Shown: positions 1-9,238 of the stretch, piece by piece
Position numbering within the stretch: the first letter of the stretch is position 1
Layout of the letters: every line of letters begins with the position of its first letter
Assembly: GCF_009939005.1 (NCBI RefSeq)
Contig: NZ_JAACJS010000012.1
Span: forward strand, 434,001-498,000
Source: Sediminibacterium roseum
Lineage (GTDB): Bacteria > Bacteroidota > Bacteroidia > Chitinophagales > Chitinophagaceae
Length of the DNA stretch: 64,000 nt
Reading direction: 5' to 3'
Translations under genes and position numbers: made by a program
The notes under the pieces: model-generated
What the model was told of the DNA's origin: nothing
Seen by the model: only the letters and a program-made list of their open reading frames with translations
Database searches by the model: none

Positions 1-48
1 CTCTTCTACGATCTCTTCGATAAAATTCAGGCTTCTTTCTTCGCTCAT
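1..48 (-). CDS. glnS: glutaminyl-tRNA synthetase, first 16 codons (partial)
   Basis: A minus-strand ATG at 48 opens a frame that runs off the left edge and encodes MSEERSLNFIEEIVEE. Bacteroidota GlnRS proteins typically begin with a very similar SLNFIE-IVE-D segment, so the best guess is the N terminus of glutamine-tRNA ligase, which charges tRNA-Gln in the cytoplasm. Only 16 residues are visible: no catalytic HIGH or KMSKS motif can be checked, and the call rests on N-terminal resemblance alone. Confidence 0.55.
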   Translation of the reverse strand, partial: MSEERSLNFIEEIVEE

Positions 49-111
49 TTTGCTTTCTTTCTAAGGCAGCAAATGTACGCATTTGGAGGTTGAGGTGGAT
101 GGGTTGGCCCT

Positions 112-1620
112 TTAATCCTCTATTCCCTTAACCACATAATTCTCCACGAACGAAATAGCGGCCACCATATCGGTGTGCAGGAGCCTGTCCTGCTCGTTGA
201 AACTGATCTTTTCACGGAACCTGCCCATCAGGTCTTCGAGAATGGGCGATGTTTTCCTTGGCCGCCTGAATTCCAGGGCCTGCGCGGCGCTGAGCAATTC
301 GATAGCGAGCACTTTTTCTACGTTGTTGATCACACGCAGGCACTTGGTGGCTGCATTGGCGCCCATGCTGACATGGTCCTCCTGGTTGTTTGACGAAGAA
401 ATGCTGTCTACCGAGGCCGGCGTACAAAGCTGTTTGTTCTCGCTTACAATGCCCGCCGCGGTGTATTGCGGAATCATAAAGCCGGAATTGAGGCCGGCGG
501 CCTTAACCAGGAACAAGGGCAGCCCGCGTTGGCCGCTGATCAGCTGGTAGGTGCGCCGTTCGGAAATATTCGCGATCTCGCTCATTGCGATCGACAGGTA
601 ATCGAGCGACAGCGCCAGCGGCTGCCCGTGAAAATTACCACCGCTAACGATGAGGTCGTGTTCGGGGAAGATATTCGGGTTATCGGTAACAGAATTGATC
701 TCCCGTACAAATACGCTCAAAATATGGTCAAACGCGTCTTTGCTTGCGCCGTGTACCTGCGGAATGCAACGGAAGGAATAAGGATCCTGCACCTGCTCTT
801 TCTTTTGCGCGCCAATCTCGCTGCCATTTAAATAACTGCGTAAAATACGCGCGGTATTTACCTGCCCCCTGTGTGCGCGCACCTCGTGGATGTGTGGATC
901 AAGCGGCTCGCTTATGCAGTCGAAGGCATCGAACGAGAGGGCGCTGATGAGGTCGGCCATTTGTAAGAGGTGTTCGGCTTTTTTGAGGCAATACAACCCG
1001 TAGGCGCTCATAAACTGGGTACCGTTTATAAGCGCGAGCCCTTCTTTGCTTTGCAGGTGAATGGGCTCCCAGCCAAACTTTTGCATGGCCTCTGCTGCGC
1101 TCATTTTTTTGCCCCCGTGGTATACTTCACCGAGACCGAGCAGGGGCAGGCTCAGGTGGCTCAGGGGCGCAAGATCGCCCGAAGCGCCGAGGGAGCCCTG
1201 GGTATAAATTACGGGTAGCACATCGTTGTTGTACATATACATCAGCCTGATCACCGTATCGATCTGCACACCGCTGTTGCCATAGCTGAGCGATTTGATC
1301 TTCAGCATCAGCATGAGTTTTACAATGTCTTTGGGCACTTCTTCGCCCAGTCCGCAGGCATGCGACACGAGCAGGTTGTATTGCAGTTGTTCGATCTGGC
1401 TCGCATCTATCTTAACGTTCTGGAGAAAGCCGAAGCCGGTATTGATGCCGTAGAAAAGGCCATCTTCCTGTTCCATTTTGGCATCGAGGTAGGCGCGGCA
1501 GGCGAGGATGCGCTCGTGGGCATCGAAGGTTATGGAAACGTGCTGGCCATAATCGAGGAGGTCTTTAACCTGGTTAAAATGCAGCCATTTTCTATCGAGC
1601 GGAAGGTAATTGTAACTCAT
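112..1620 (-). CDS. hutH: histidine ammonia-lyase
   Basis: Removes ammonia from L-histidine to give trans-urocanate, the first step of histidine degradation, in the cytoplasm. The 502-aa length is normal for the family. The Ala-Ser-Gly triad that cyclises into the MIO prosthetic group is at about residues 146-148 in GSLGASGDLAPLSH, and the N-terminal YGINTGFG motif with the active-site Tyr is at about 57. The frame could begin at a TTG seven codons earlier (1641), but the ATG at 1620 gives the usual family N terminus (MSYNYLPLDRKW). No other hut genes are next to it here: it lies between the probable glnS and a tRNA gene. The related tyrosine and phenylalanine ammonia-lyases share the MIO motif, so substrate is by family likeness. 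Confidence 0.93.
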   Translation of the reverse strand: MSYNYLPLDRKWLHFNQVKDLLDYGQHVSITFDAHERILACRAYLDAKMEQEDGLFYGINTGFGFLQNVKIDASQIEQLQYNLLVSHACGLGEEVPKDIVKLMLMLKIKSLSYGNSGVQIDTVIRLMYMYNNDVLPVIYTQGSLGASGDLAPLSHLSLPLLGLGEVYHGGKKMSAAEAMQKFGWEPIHLQSKEGLALINGTQFMSAYGLYCLKKAEHLLQMADLISALSFDAFDCISEPLDPHIHEVRAHRGQVNTARILRSYLNGSEIGAQKKEQVQDPYSFRCIPQVHGASKDAFDHILSVFVREINSVTDNPNIFPEHDLIVSGGNFHGQPLALSLDYLSIAMSEIANISERRTYQLISGQRGLPLFLVKAAGLNSGFMIPQYTAAGIVSENKQLCTPASVDSISSSNNQEDHVSMGANAATKCLRVINNVEKVLAIELLSAAQALEFRRPRKTSPILEDLMGRFREKISFNEQDRLLHTDMVAAISFVENYVVKGIED

Positions 1621-1782
1621 CAGGGCAATCGTTTGCCGCAAAGTAAGAGCGAAACGCTTACCATCGCTCCTATCCCATGTATTTTATTGTGATTTTCCGG
1701 CAAATTGGCCGGGCCGCCACAAAACAGGCGCCGCCCACTTGTTTTGCACCCATTTTTTCCGTTATTTTGCGCTCCCTCAAAA

Positions 1783-1856
1783 GGACCGGTAGCTCAGCTG
1801 GATAGAGCACAAACCTTCTAAGTTTGGGGTCATTGGTTCGAATCCAATCCGGTTCA
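1783..1856 (+). tRNA. tRNA-Arg(TCT)
   Basis: A complete 74-nt cloverleaf can be drawn. The acceptor stem GGACCGG pairs with CCGGTTC (one G-T). The D arm is GCTC/GAGC, the anticodon stem CAAAC/GTTTG carries loop CTTCTAA, and the T arm ATTGG/CCAAT carries TTCGAAT. The anticodon TCT reads AGA, hence arginine. The discriminator is A and the following bases are CAA, so the 3' CCA is not encoded. A strong terminator follows within two bases. Confidence 0.96.
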
Positions 1857-1857
1857 C

Positions 1858-1885
1858 AAAGCTTCTCTATCGAGAAGCTTTTTTT
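1858..1885 (+). terminator. Rho-independent terminator of tRNA-Arg
   Basis: A perfect 10-bp stem, AAAGCTTCTC (1858-1867) with GAGAAGCTTT (1872-1881), closes a TATC loop and runs into a T tract to 1885. It begins directly after the tRNA discriminator base, so it ends the tRNA transcript. Confidence 0.9.
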
Positions 1886-2006
1886 AATTTGTAATAGTAC
1901 CAGGCAGCTCATTACGTTGAGGCTAAATGAGCATGAGCTTACTATTTTTCAGTTGCATTACGTATCCGATATTTCCTTATGTTTATAGCAAACTAACTGC
2001 CGCAAT

Positions 2007-4649
2007 ATGTGGAAGCAACTAACTCTTTCCGTGTGCCTGATGATCTCCTCATGTACATTATTTGCACAAGGTGTTGCAACAGGTGATATGCCGACCTGGT
2101 TGTTCCGTCTGAAACCAGATCTTGGTAAGGTCCCGGCAGCGAGGGAAATCAGCAATGGATATTATTTGGAGCTGCTCGACTTACAGACGAATGTTCCGGC
2201 CCAGGCTGAGTATACACATTTTATCCGTCATATAGTGAATGAAACAGGGGTGCAGAATGCCTCTGAGGTTTCGGTAGAATTTGTACCGGATTACCAGCGC
2301 GTGATCTTTCACCGGATTTCCGTGATCAGGGAAGGGAAAATTGTCAGCACACTGAATGCATCGCACATAAAAGTTGTTCAGGAAGAAACATCGGCCGGTG
2401 ATTTTCAATATAATGGAATCAAGCGGGCATTTGTTGTCCTGAAAGATGTTCGCAGCAATGACAGGATCGATGTAGCTTATACGGTTACCGGTTTCAATCC
2501 TGTTTACAAAGGGCGCTTTACCAACGAGTTTTATTTTTATTCAGGCGTCGCTGTATCAAACTATTTTCGGACGATTATTACAACGAAGACCCACCCGCTG
2601 AATTTCAGTTATTTCAATGAAGCACCTTCTCCAAGGAGATTTCATCATGATGACACCCTGATGTATTTCTGGCAGGATCCTCCGCTTAAAGCTCCGGAAA
2701 CAAGCAATGCTGCGCCCAGCTGGTATAGCCGCTACAATTCAGTATCCGTAACGGAATACAAAAGCTGGAAAGAGGTGGCAGACTGGGGAATGGATCTTTT
2801 TCGACATTACCAGGTTCCACTTTCACCCGTTGTAAAAAACAAGGTAGCTGATCTGATGAAGAAGGCAGGGGGAGATAAAATGCAGTTCGCAGCGCTGGCT
2901 ACCCGGTTTGTACAGGACGAGATCCGTTACCTCGGCATGGAGATCGGCATCTACACCCATAAGCCGCATGATCCAGGGCAGGTTTATTCGCAACGATATG
3001 GTGATTGTAAGGACAAAGCCTTTCTGCTGACTATGATGTTGCGGGAAGCTGGTATCAATGCCTATGTTGCGCTTCTAAGCACAACCCTTACAACCGGCCT
3101 GATAAAAGAAGACCCGGCTCCTCATAAATTCAATCATGTTATTGTAGCCGTTTACAATGGTAAAGCATACCAGTTCATCGATGCAACCATCTCTTCCCAG
3201 CGCGGATCCTTCAATGATATCTTTGTGCCGGCTTATGGTTATGCATTGGTGCTTCGCAGTGAAACAACAACGCTGGACGAGGTTACTCCCGGAAAGATCA
3301 AGAAGTCGGATGTCCGGGAGAGGTTGTTTGTGAAGTATAAAGAAGCGGGGCCCTCCCTGTTGGAAGCGGATACTTATTACGATGGAGGATCAGCCGACTT
3401 TAACCGGAGTAATTTTGCAGGAATCGGCCTGACCAATCTGCAGGATAATTTTCTACGTTATTATAACAGGTATTATGACAGCGTTGAAGTAGAGAAGGAA
3501 CTCGTTATTACGGACGACCCTGTTAAAAACCAGTTGCAGGTTTCAGAAAATTATCGGTTGCCCGCGTTGTGGAAGACCAAAGAAAACGGGAAAGAATATT
3601 TCAGCTCGATTTCTCACGGACTTCTGGAATTTTTCCCCAATCCCGGAAACTCTTACAAGAAAGGCCCTCTGAGCCTTCCCTTTCCGTTAGACGCGCATTA
3701 TTCACTTGAGCTGCATTTGCCCGAAACCTGGGGCTTTCCAAATGACGAATATCATATTAGTAATGATTACTACCATTTTGACTTTACTATCAAGCAGAGA
3801 GACAGTGTGGTTACGCTGGACTATCGGCTGGTGACGCTGAAGGATAACATCCCGGAGGAGCGTGTGAATGGTTACCTGCAGGACTACAAACATATAATCG
3901 AGCGTTTTGAATATACGTTGACAAGGGGGGAAACAACGAAAGGTTATACAGCACCAACAAACGCACCGGTTGCCCAGGGTATCAATGCAATCGCGCTCAT
4001 TGTCTGCCTCATCACGCTTGCGGCATTATTTTTACTCTTCCGTTATTGTAACAAATTATCAGTTGAGACAATCTATATACGTGGCAGCGGTCTTCCATTA
4101 GGCGGCTGGCTGATCGTACTGGGATTAGGTTTACTTGCGACGATCATCATCCAGGCAATACCGCTCTTCAATTTCAACTTTTTTAGTCTTTCGGTGTGGC
4201 AGAATATGAAGCAAATGGGTGGAACAAACCTTGGCGTTTTGGTGATGATCGAAGAGATCATAAATATTATCCTGATCGGTGCCTATGCCGCCAACCTGTA
4301 TTGGTTTATCAAGCGGAGGGATATCTTTCCCCGTGCTTTTATAACCACCACAATCCTGAAACTATGTCTCATACTCTTGTTGGGCTTTTTTTATACCGTC
4401 ATCCCCTATCCTGCAACGTTAGGAGATTTTACCAAAGATATTCCCGGCCAATTCGGAAGAACAGCGGTTTATGCCGCTATCTGGATAACATACCTATTCC
4501 GTTCCGAAAGAGTAAAAAACACCTTCATTGAACCTTACAATGTAGAAAGAGAAAACCACAACAGTCGGGAGACTTCAGAAGAGGAGAACATTCAAACGCA
4601 GGGCGAGACAGGTTTTTTATCAACCGGTGAAACGGGTGTTGTGGAGTAG
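2007..4649 (+). CDS. DUF3857/transglutaminase-like protein with C-terminal DUF2569 membrane domain
   Basis: 880 aa. A signal peptide (about 1-21) is followed by a DUF3857-type beta domain (about 50-230), then a transglutaminase-like core. The Cys-His-Asp triad is visible: Cys334 in RYGDCKDKA, His377 in HKFNHVIV and Asp392 in FIDATIS. After a second beta-rich part the C terminus has a membrane helix (about 655-678) and a four-helix block from about 695 that begins GLPLGGWLIVLG, typical of DUF2569. The soluble core is therefore expected outside the cytoplasmic membrane. Proteins of this type are common in Bacteroidota and their substrate is unknown; the triad permits peptidase, amidase or cross-linking chemistry. 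It stands alone between the tRNA gene and an intergenic stretch with a degenerate repeat. Confidence 0.85.
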   Translation: MWKQLTLSVCLMISSCTLFAQGVATGDMPTWLFRLKPDLGKVPAAREISNGYYLELLDLQTNVPAQAEYTHFIRHIVNETGVQNASEVSVEFVPDYQRVIFHRISVIREGKIVSTLNASHIKVVQEETSAGDFQYNGIKRAFVVLKDVRSNDRIDVAYTVTGFNPVYKGRFTNEFYFYSGVAVSNYFRTIITTKTHPLNFSYFNEAPSPRRFHHDDTLMYFWQDPPLKAPETSNAAPSWYSRYNSVSVTEYKSWKEVADWGMDLFRHYQVPLSPVVKNKVADLMKKAGGDKMQFAALATRFVQDEIRYLGMEIGIYTHKPHDPGQVYSQRYGDCKDKAFLLTMMLREAGINAYVALLSTTLTTGLIKEDPAPHKFNHVIVAVYNGKAYQFIDATISSQRGSFNDIFVPAYGYALVLRSETTTLDEVTPGKIKKSDVRERLFVKYKEAGPSLLEADTYYDGGSADFNRSNFAGIGLTNLQDNFLRYYNRYYDSVEVEKELVITDDPVKNQLQVSENYRLPALWKTKENGKEYFSSISHGLLEFFPNPGNSYKKGPLSLPFPLDAHYSLELHLPETWGFPNDEYHISNDYYHFDFTIKQRDSVVTLDYRLVTLKDNIPEERVNGYLQDYKHIIERFEYTLTRGETTKGYTAPTNAPVAQGINAIALIVCLITLAALFLLFRYCNKLSVETIYIRGSGLPLGGWLIVLGLGLLATIIIQAIPLFNFNFFSLSVWQNMKQMGGTNLGVLVMIEEIINIILIGAYAANLYWFIKRRDIFPRAFITTTILKLCLILLLGFFYTVIPYPATLGDFTKDIPGQFGRTAVYAAIWITYLFRSERVKNTFIEPYNVERENHNSRETSEEENIQTQGETGFLSTGETGVVE

Positions 4650-4781
4650 TTCAAAAAAAAATCAGTTGGCTCACATCGTAACGGGAAGAATACATATTCT
4701 TTCCGTTTTTTTATTCTATGGCAAAAGTGCTTTTTTGAATTTCTATTTTAAATCCAGATACCAATTACTATTGTGCCTTTA

Positions 4782-4854
4782 TTCTCCGCAGCGTATCCTC
4801 AAAAAAACTCATTTCAGAACGTCTCCGCATACGTCTCCCAAGGGGACTCTACGG
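4782..4854 (+). repeat. degenerate left half of the 249-bp palindromic element
   Basis: The 429-nt stretch 4650-5078 has no convincing gene. Inside it, 4782-4854 reads TTCTCCGCAG, then a diverged A-rich spacer, then ACGTCTCCCAAGGGGACTC. This is the order and spacing of the left arm of the elements at 32.6-35.9 kb (TTCTCCGCAGGGTGTCC ... CGTCTCCCAACGGGGACTC). The right arm is absent. I read it as a decayed half copy of a dispersed genomic element. Confidence 0.65.
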
Positions 4855-5078
4855 TTATAGGGCCACACATGTCCTCATGAAAAACAAGATTCATGTTTGG
4901 GATGAGCGGCTCTAAATTTATCTATTTGACGTGGCCGCCTGTTATGCTACAAAAATGTGCAGCACCCAAACCGCAGAATTTCCTTTGGTACTGCTGTAAG
5001 CTTACATCGGCGCGGTATAAATTCGGATTTCCTATATGATCGCAGGTCGCATCCCTGCCGCATGATGCCGACTTTTGG

Positions 5079-5777
5079 CTACCGCACCTGCACATTCCTC
5101 ACCAAACGCACGGACTGCCCCGAAGCGGGATCGGCTTGTTTGATCAGTGGGTTAGCCCCCTTGGCTGTGATCACAAAGATGAGGTTGCCTTTAGAATCAG
5201 GTGCCGGATCCGCGATCCACCAATGTCCTTCAAAATACTGTTGAGAAAAAACAGCAGCGCCATACTCAACTGAACCGCCCGGAAATGCGTTGAATCCACT
5301 GGAATTATCTCCATCATAACTATCACCGCTCCAGTCAAAGGGGTCGCCCCAACCGGATTTACTTTTTAGTTTCTTATTGAGCGCACCCTGGCTTTGTGCC
5401 ATCCTCGTGAAGTCAGCTTCAGAGGGAACCCTCCACCCTTTCGGTGCAAATCCGCGGGCATCTGATACGGCATACCAGTTGTACAATTTACCGTACAGGC
5501 TATCGTTTGCTTTATCAAATTTATAATGGCACCATACAGGTTTTTTGGCGGTGTAGGCGGCTTTCCATTCCGCGCCGTTTCTTGCTTCCGGTATATCATC
5601 CCCGTTTGCAAACCGTGTCCAGGTCCAATTGCTGGCAGCCCACCTGGCATTGCCGATCGTCACTTCTTCAAATTTGATTTCAAAACCAGGCGCTGGTTTA
5701 TTGTCGATCTCGGATCTGTGGTAGCCGGCAAAGGCAAGGGTGACGAGCGAAAGCGGTAAGATGAATTTGAGATTCAT
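5079..5777 (-). CDS. secreted FISUMP-domain protein
   Basis: 232 aa from the ATG at 5777; a TTG start six codons earlier is possible but less likely. A hydrophobic signal peptide (MNLKFILPLSLVTLAFAG) is followed by a domain with GKLYNWYAV-DARGFAPKGWRVPS and a C-terminal QSVRLVRN. This is the pattern of the Fibrobacter succinogenes major paralogous (FISUMP) domain found in many Bacteroidota surface and lipoproteins. Function is unknown; the fold is C-type-lectin-like, so ligand or glycan binding is a guess. It lies just downstream of the LytTR regulator on the same strand, with 57 nt between them. Confidence 0.75.
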   Translation of the reverse strand: MNLKFILPLSLVTLAFAGYHRSEIDNKPAPGFEIKFEEVTIGNARWAASNWTWTRFANGDDIPEARNGAEWKAAYTAKKPVWCHYKFDKANDSLYGKLYNWYAVSDARGFAPKGWRVPSEADFTRMAQSQGALNKKLKSKSGWGDPFDWSGDSYDGDNSSGFNAFPGGSVEYGAAVFSQQYFEGHWWIADPAPDSKGNLIFVITAKGANPLIKQADPASGQSVRLVRNVQVR

Positions 5778-5834
5778 AGTAATACTAAAATACAAAAATG
5801 TTTCGTATACCCGGCGCCTGTGTAATGGAGCCTT

Positions 5835-6527
5835 TTACTGACCAGACGGATCGTTGCCGTTATACGTTATGATCTCCGATCTGAACTTATGCCCCACAGG
5901 TATTTTAAATGATCCAATCTGTACGTACTCCCGGCTTATCAGGTCCAGTTTATCCTTGTTTACCGTATACGAGCGATGGATCCTTTTGAAATTGCCGGGG
6001 AGCAGCTCCATCAGTTTCTGCATGGTAAGATGGGTAAGGTAGCTTCGTGTTCCGGTGATGATCTTTAAGTAGTCCTTCATCGATTGCACATAGAGTATAT
6101 CGCCGAAATACAGCTTAACCAACTCGCCATTCACTTTAATATAAAAATATTCTTTTACCGGTGCAGGCGGCTCGGCAACCTGTTGCAGATAACGCTGGAT
6201 GCTCCTGGTAAAACGCTCAAAGGTGATCGGTTTTAATAGATAGTCTACAGCCTCCAGTTCAAACCCGGTGACGGCAAACTCTGAATACGCGGTGGTAAAA
6301 ATGAATTTCGGCGGATTTTTCAACGACCTGATAAAATCTATACCACTCACAACCGGCATACGGATATCCAGGAAGATCAGGTCAATCTGCTGCTGGTGCA
6401 ATATGCTGAATGCTTCCACCGCGGTAAAACAGGTTGCAGTGAGTTCGAGCCCGGGTGTCTGCGACAGATATTTTGCGATTACCTGCTGGGCCAGCGGTTC
6501 ATCATCAACGATCATACACTTTACCAT
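5835..6527 (-). CDS. LytTR-family response regulator
   Basis: 230 aa from the ATG at 6527 (a TTG three codons upstream at 6536 is the alternative). The receiver domain has the acidic pair DDEP near the N terminus, phospho-acceptor Asp54 in FLDIRMP and the conserved Lys in LLKPI. The C-terminal LytTR DNA-binding domain has YIKVNGELVKL and the typical HRSYTVNKDKL segment. It controls transcription on phosphorylation by its partner kinase, whose stop codon lies one base upstream, so the two are translationally coupled. Target genes cannot be told from sequence. Confidence 0.93.
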   Translation of the reverse strand: MVKCMIVDDEPLAQQVIAKYLSQTPGLELTATCFTAVEAFSILHQQQIDLIFLDIRMPVVSGIDFIRSLKNPPKFIFTTAYSEFAVTGFELEAVDYLLKPITFERFTRSIQRYLQQVAEPPAPVKEYFYIKVNGELVKLYFGDILYVQSMKDYLKIITGTRSYLTHLTMQKLMELLPGNFKRIHRSYTVNKDKLDLISREYVQIGSFKIPVGHKFRSEIITYNGNDPSGQ

Positions 6528-6528
6528 C

Positions 6529-7617
6529 TTAGTCAAGCATTAGGGTCAAGAGAATTTTATAAACCGAACTTGTGCTGTCTATCGTGAGAGAATGTTTACC
6601 AGGATACAAGATCGCCAATCTTTTTTTCGTGGTTGCCAGGCCTATTCCCGCCGGCGTTGAAACAGCCTGCGGTACGCGGGAGTTGGCAACTGATAACGTA
6701 AACTCTTGCCCCGTGAGACAAACGACAATATCGATAAACCCCTCGGCTGTTTCATTCTCCGTTCCGTGTTTGAATGCATTTTCAATAAAGGGCAACAGCA
6801 GCAAGGGTTCAATTGCCGCAGTATCATCGATTCCCTGTGTATCAAAACGGATGCTGATACGTTCGCTGTAACGTACAGACTGCACATCGATATAGTTATT
6901 GATAAAACGAACTTCGTTTTTTAACCGCACTTTCTGGTGATCCGATTCATAGATCACGTAGCGCATCATATCCGATAATTTTGACACCAGCGGGGCGGTC
7001 AATTCAGACCGCTGGAGTGCCAGCGAATATATATTATTCAGCGTATTGAAAAAGAAATGCGGTTGCAGCTGCGCTTTGAGATGGCGCAGATCGGCTTCCG
7101 CCTGTAGCCGCTGCAATTCGCGCAGTTGCTTATCCTGCCTGTCCTGGTGAACAAAATAGCCAAGTGCTGTCATCTGCACGACCTGCAACATAAGATAACT
7201 GATGGTAAAGCTCAATCTTCCGTTGCTGCGGCTGAATTTTTGTGCTTCCGTTCTCAACTGCGCCGGAAGAAAATTCATTTTACTGATGGTCCCATACATG
7301 CCGTATTTTATAAAGAATTCCATGAAAACAACAAAGCCCGCAAAAGCCAGGAGAAAATAGAAGTATTTTTTTTTCAGCAGCAGGCGCTTGATCGCGAGCA
7401 GGTAAAAAAGATAGTAAGCAAAAAAGTGGTACGATCCCCATACAAGCCGCCGGATCACGTTAACCGAATAATAGCTTGTACTGAACTGCTCCGGCTGTTC
7501 GTTAAACGAATATTCAAGATCGGATAACAGGGGTACACAAAAAGATACAAAAGCAAAAAATGCGATCTCTATTTTTGCATATTTATCAAACTTGAATGGT
7601 TGACTGACTGCAGACAT
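6529..7617 (-). CDS. LytS/YehU-type sensor histidine kinase
   Basis: 362 aa. Four hydrophobic membrane segments fill the first 155 residues, with no separate sensor domain. A short coiled coil (about 158-180) leads to the His_kinase motif LKAQLQPHFFFNTLNNIYSL, whose phospho-accepting His is 187. The ATPase part has LLLLPFIENAFKHG and a late GIGLATTKKRL glycine box. It phosphorylates the LytTR regulator encoded next to it. The signal is unknown; membrane-only sensors of this type are common in Bacteroidota. Confidence 0.92.
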   Translation of the reverse strand: MSAVSQPFKFDKYAKIEIAFFAFVSFCVPLLSDLEYSFNEQPEQFSTSYYSVNVIRRLVWGSYHFFAYYLFYLLAIKRLLLKKKYFYFLLAFAGFVVFMEFFIKYGMYGTISKMNFLPAQLRTEAQKFSRSNGRLSFTISYLMLQVVQMTALGYFVHQDRQDKQLRELQRLQAEADLRHLKAQLQPHFFFNTLNNIYSLALQRSELTAPLVSKLSDMMRYVIYESDHQKVRLKNEVRFINNYIDVQSVRYSERISIRFDTQGIDDTAAIEPLLLLPFIENAFKHGTENETAEGFIDIVVCLTGQEFTLSVANSRVPQAVSTPAGIGLATTKKRLAILYPGKHSLTIDSTSSVYKILLTLMLD

Positions 7618-7801
7618 AGTATAAAGCTAACGCAATTAGCCGCTGGTTTTTGTTGCGCTTACCCCTGCAATGGCTGTATTTCGACGGAGCCTTTGTTTTT
7701 TTCGACAAAGATGCCCATACAACCATTACACGAATTATTAATCAGTCTCATCGAATAAACCATCACCAGGCGCTGGCAGCGATTATGTTTACAAAAAAAA
7801 C

Positions 7802-8989
7802 ATGAAACGTTTACTGCTATTATTAATGACAGCGACAGCCTTCAACGCACAATCTCAGCAAACCGACAGCGCGGATAAATTGCTCCGGGCCACACTCTCC
7901 AGGTTGCAATCGCTCACAACACTCAGCTATAACCAGGTTCGCGAAACGATGTATTATGGCGAAAATTACCACAATGTTTTTGAGTCTTCGCTTTACTTCG
8001 ATTTTACAAAAAAAGAAGCGATGACAGGTTTCCGGTTCCAGGCCTCCACCGCTGATCGGAATTTTATTTTCGACGGATCGCGGGCCTTCAACATCAACAA
8101 AGAAAAACTGACCATAGATTCCATTTCCATCCGCACGATAAAAGGAATAGAGAACAACAGCTTTCTCTATCATTCGGTAGCGATGATACGCAATGCTATC
8201 CCGCTGGTTCTTGCCAACGACTCCATAATGCGTTTTGCAGGAGATACATTGATTAATGGACGCTACTACGATCACATCACCTTAAATTGTCCTGAACGAT
8301 TGTATTTCCAGATTTTCAATGGCGTTCTTTACATGGATAAAGCAGGCAGCAGGATGCAGTACCACCTCATTACAGATAAGAAAACTCACCTGCCGTATAT
8401 GTTTGTTCAAAAATACATCCGCAGTGCAGTGGATGACCGTGATTTTGTAAAGACGATTTATAGCAACATGAATGAACAACCAGACGCTCCCGCCAGTTCA
8501 AGCTGGGCCTATGCCAGCTATTCCGAAAGGTACAAACCTTACGTTGCGCCAACGAGAAAGGCAGTTGTAAAACCAGGTGATACCTTGGCTGATTTCAACC
8601 TGCCATCTCTTACAGCAAAAGGAAAGTCGATGATTAACTACAGCAGTTTCAAAGGAAAAGTAGTACTGCTCGATTTTTGGTTCAGAACCTGCGGCCCATG
8701 TATACAAGCGATGCCAAAGTACAACTTACTCCAGGCGTCATTTATAAATGAAGGATTCCGGCTGGTCACTGTTAACATACAGGATACAGAGGAAGAAGTT
8801 CGTTTTTTCTATAATAAATTTCAACCCAACTATACCATGCTGATACAGGGAGAAAAGCTTTTCGACAAACTTGGCTTTACCGGTTGCCCCAGCGCAGTGC
8901 TCGTAGACACACATGGTAAAGTAGTGAAAACGTATATAGGGTTTAACGAGGCCGAGATGTCCAAAGACATCAGGGCATTGCTCAACTAA
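7802..8989 (+). CDS. exported TlpA-like thioredoxin-fold protein
   Basis: 395 aa with a signal peptide (about 1-18). The N-terminal 250 residues form a beta-rich domain of unknown function. The C-terminal 140 residues are a TlpA/ResA-like thioredoxin domain that starts at KPGDTLADFNLP and has the redox pair Cys297-Gly-Pro-Cys300 in DFWFRTCGPC and the cis-Pro region TGCPSAVLVD. It is expected in the periplasm as a disulfide reductase or oxidoreductase. The unusual N-terminal domain resembles the outer-membrane lipoprotein carrier type region often found before TlpA domains in Bacteroidota, which is inference. It is divergent from the LytS/LytTR operon. Confidence 0.87.
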   Translation: MKRLLLLLMTATAFNAQSQQTDSADKLLRATLSRLQSLTTLSYNQVRETMYYGENYHNVFESSLYFDFTKKEAMTGFRFQASTADRNFIFDGSRAFNINKEKLTIDSISIRTIKGIENNSFLYHSVAMIRNAIPLVLANDSIMRFAGDTLINGRYYDHITLNCPERLYFQIFNGVLYMDKAGSRMQYHLITDKKTHLPYMFVQKYIRSAVDDRDFVKTIYSNMNEQPDAPASSSWAYASYSERYKPYVAPTRKAVVKPGDTLADFNLPSLTAKGKSMINYSSFKGKVVLLDFWFRTCGPCIQAMPKYNLLQASFINEGFRLVTVNIQDTEEEVRFFYNKFQPNYTMLIQGEKLFDKLGFTGCPSAVLVDTHGKVVKTYIGFNEAEMSKDIRALLN

Positions 8990-9082
8990 ATTATCTATAA
9001 ATTAAATAAGGCAAAACGTTGCTTCAAAATGAATAAAGAAACTGTGCCGGCCGATCGTCTCGAACAGCGCTTACTATTTTTA

Positions 9083-9135
9083 TTCTCCGCAGAGTATTCT
9101 TAAAGAAAACTAGTATAAGAAGGTCTCCGCAGATG
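9083..9135 (+). repeat. degenerate fragment of the 249-bp palindromic element
   Basis: Within the 249-nt gap 8990-9238, the sequence TTCTCCGCAGAGTATTCTTAAAG and, after an A-rich spacer, GTCTCCGCAGATG follow the order of the left arm of the 32.6-35.9 kb elements. It is shorter and more decayed than the copy at 4782. Like that copy it sits between the 3' ends of convergent genes. Confidence 0.45.
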
Positions 9136-9238
9136 TTTGTGATTTTGACGCGTTATAATGAAACGCTGCCGGGAAGAAAAATGGAAAACGTTATTTTACT
9201 TACCACGGCATCCACTGAATCTCGAGCTACTCCTATTG

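Noticed and set aside
1821..1828. TAAGTTTG promoter-like box
   Set aside because: It lies in the anticodon stem-loop of tRNA-Arg and is explained by the tRNA.
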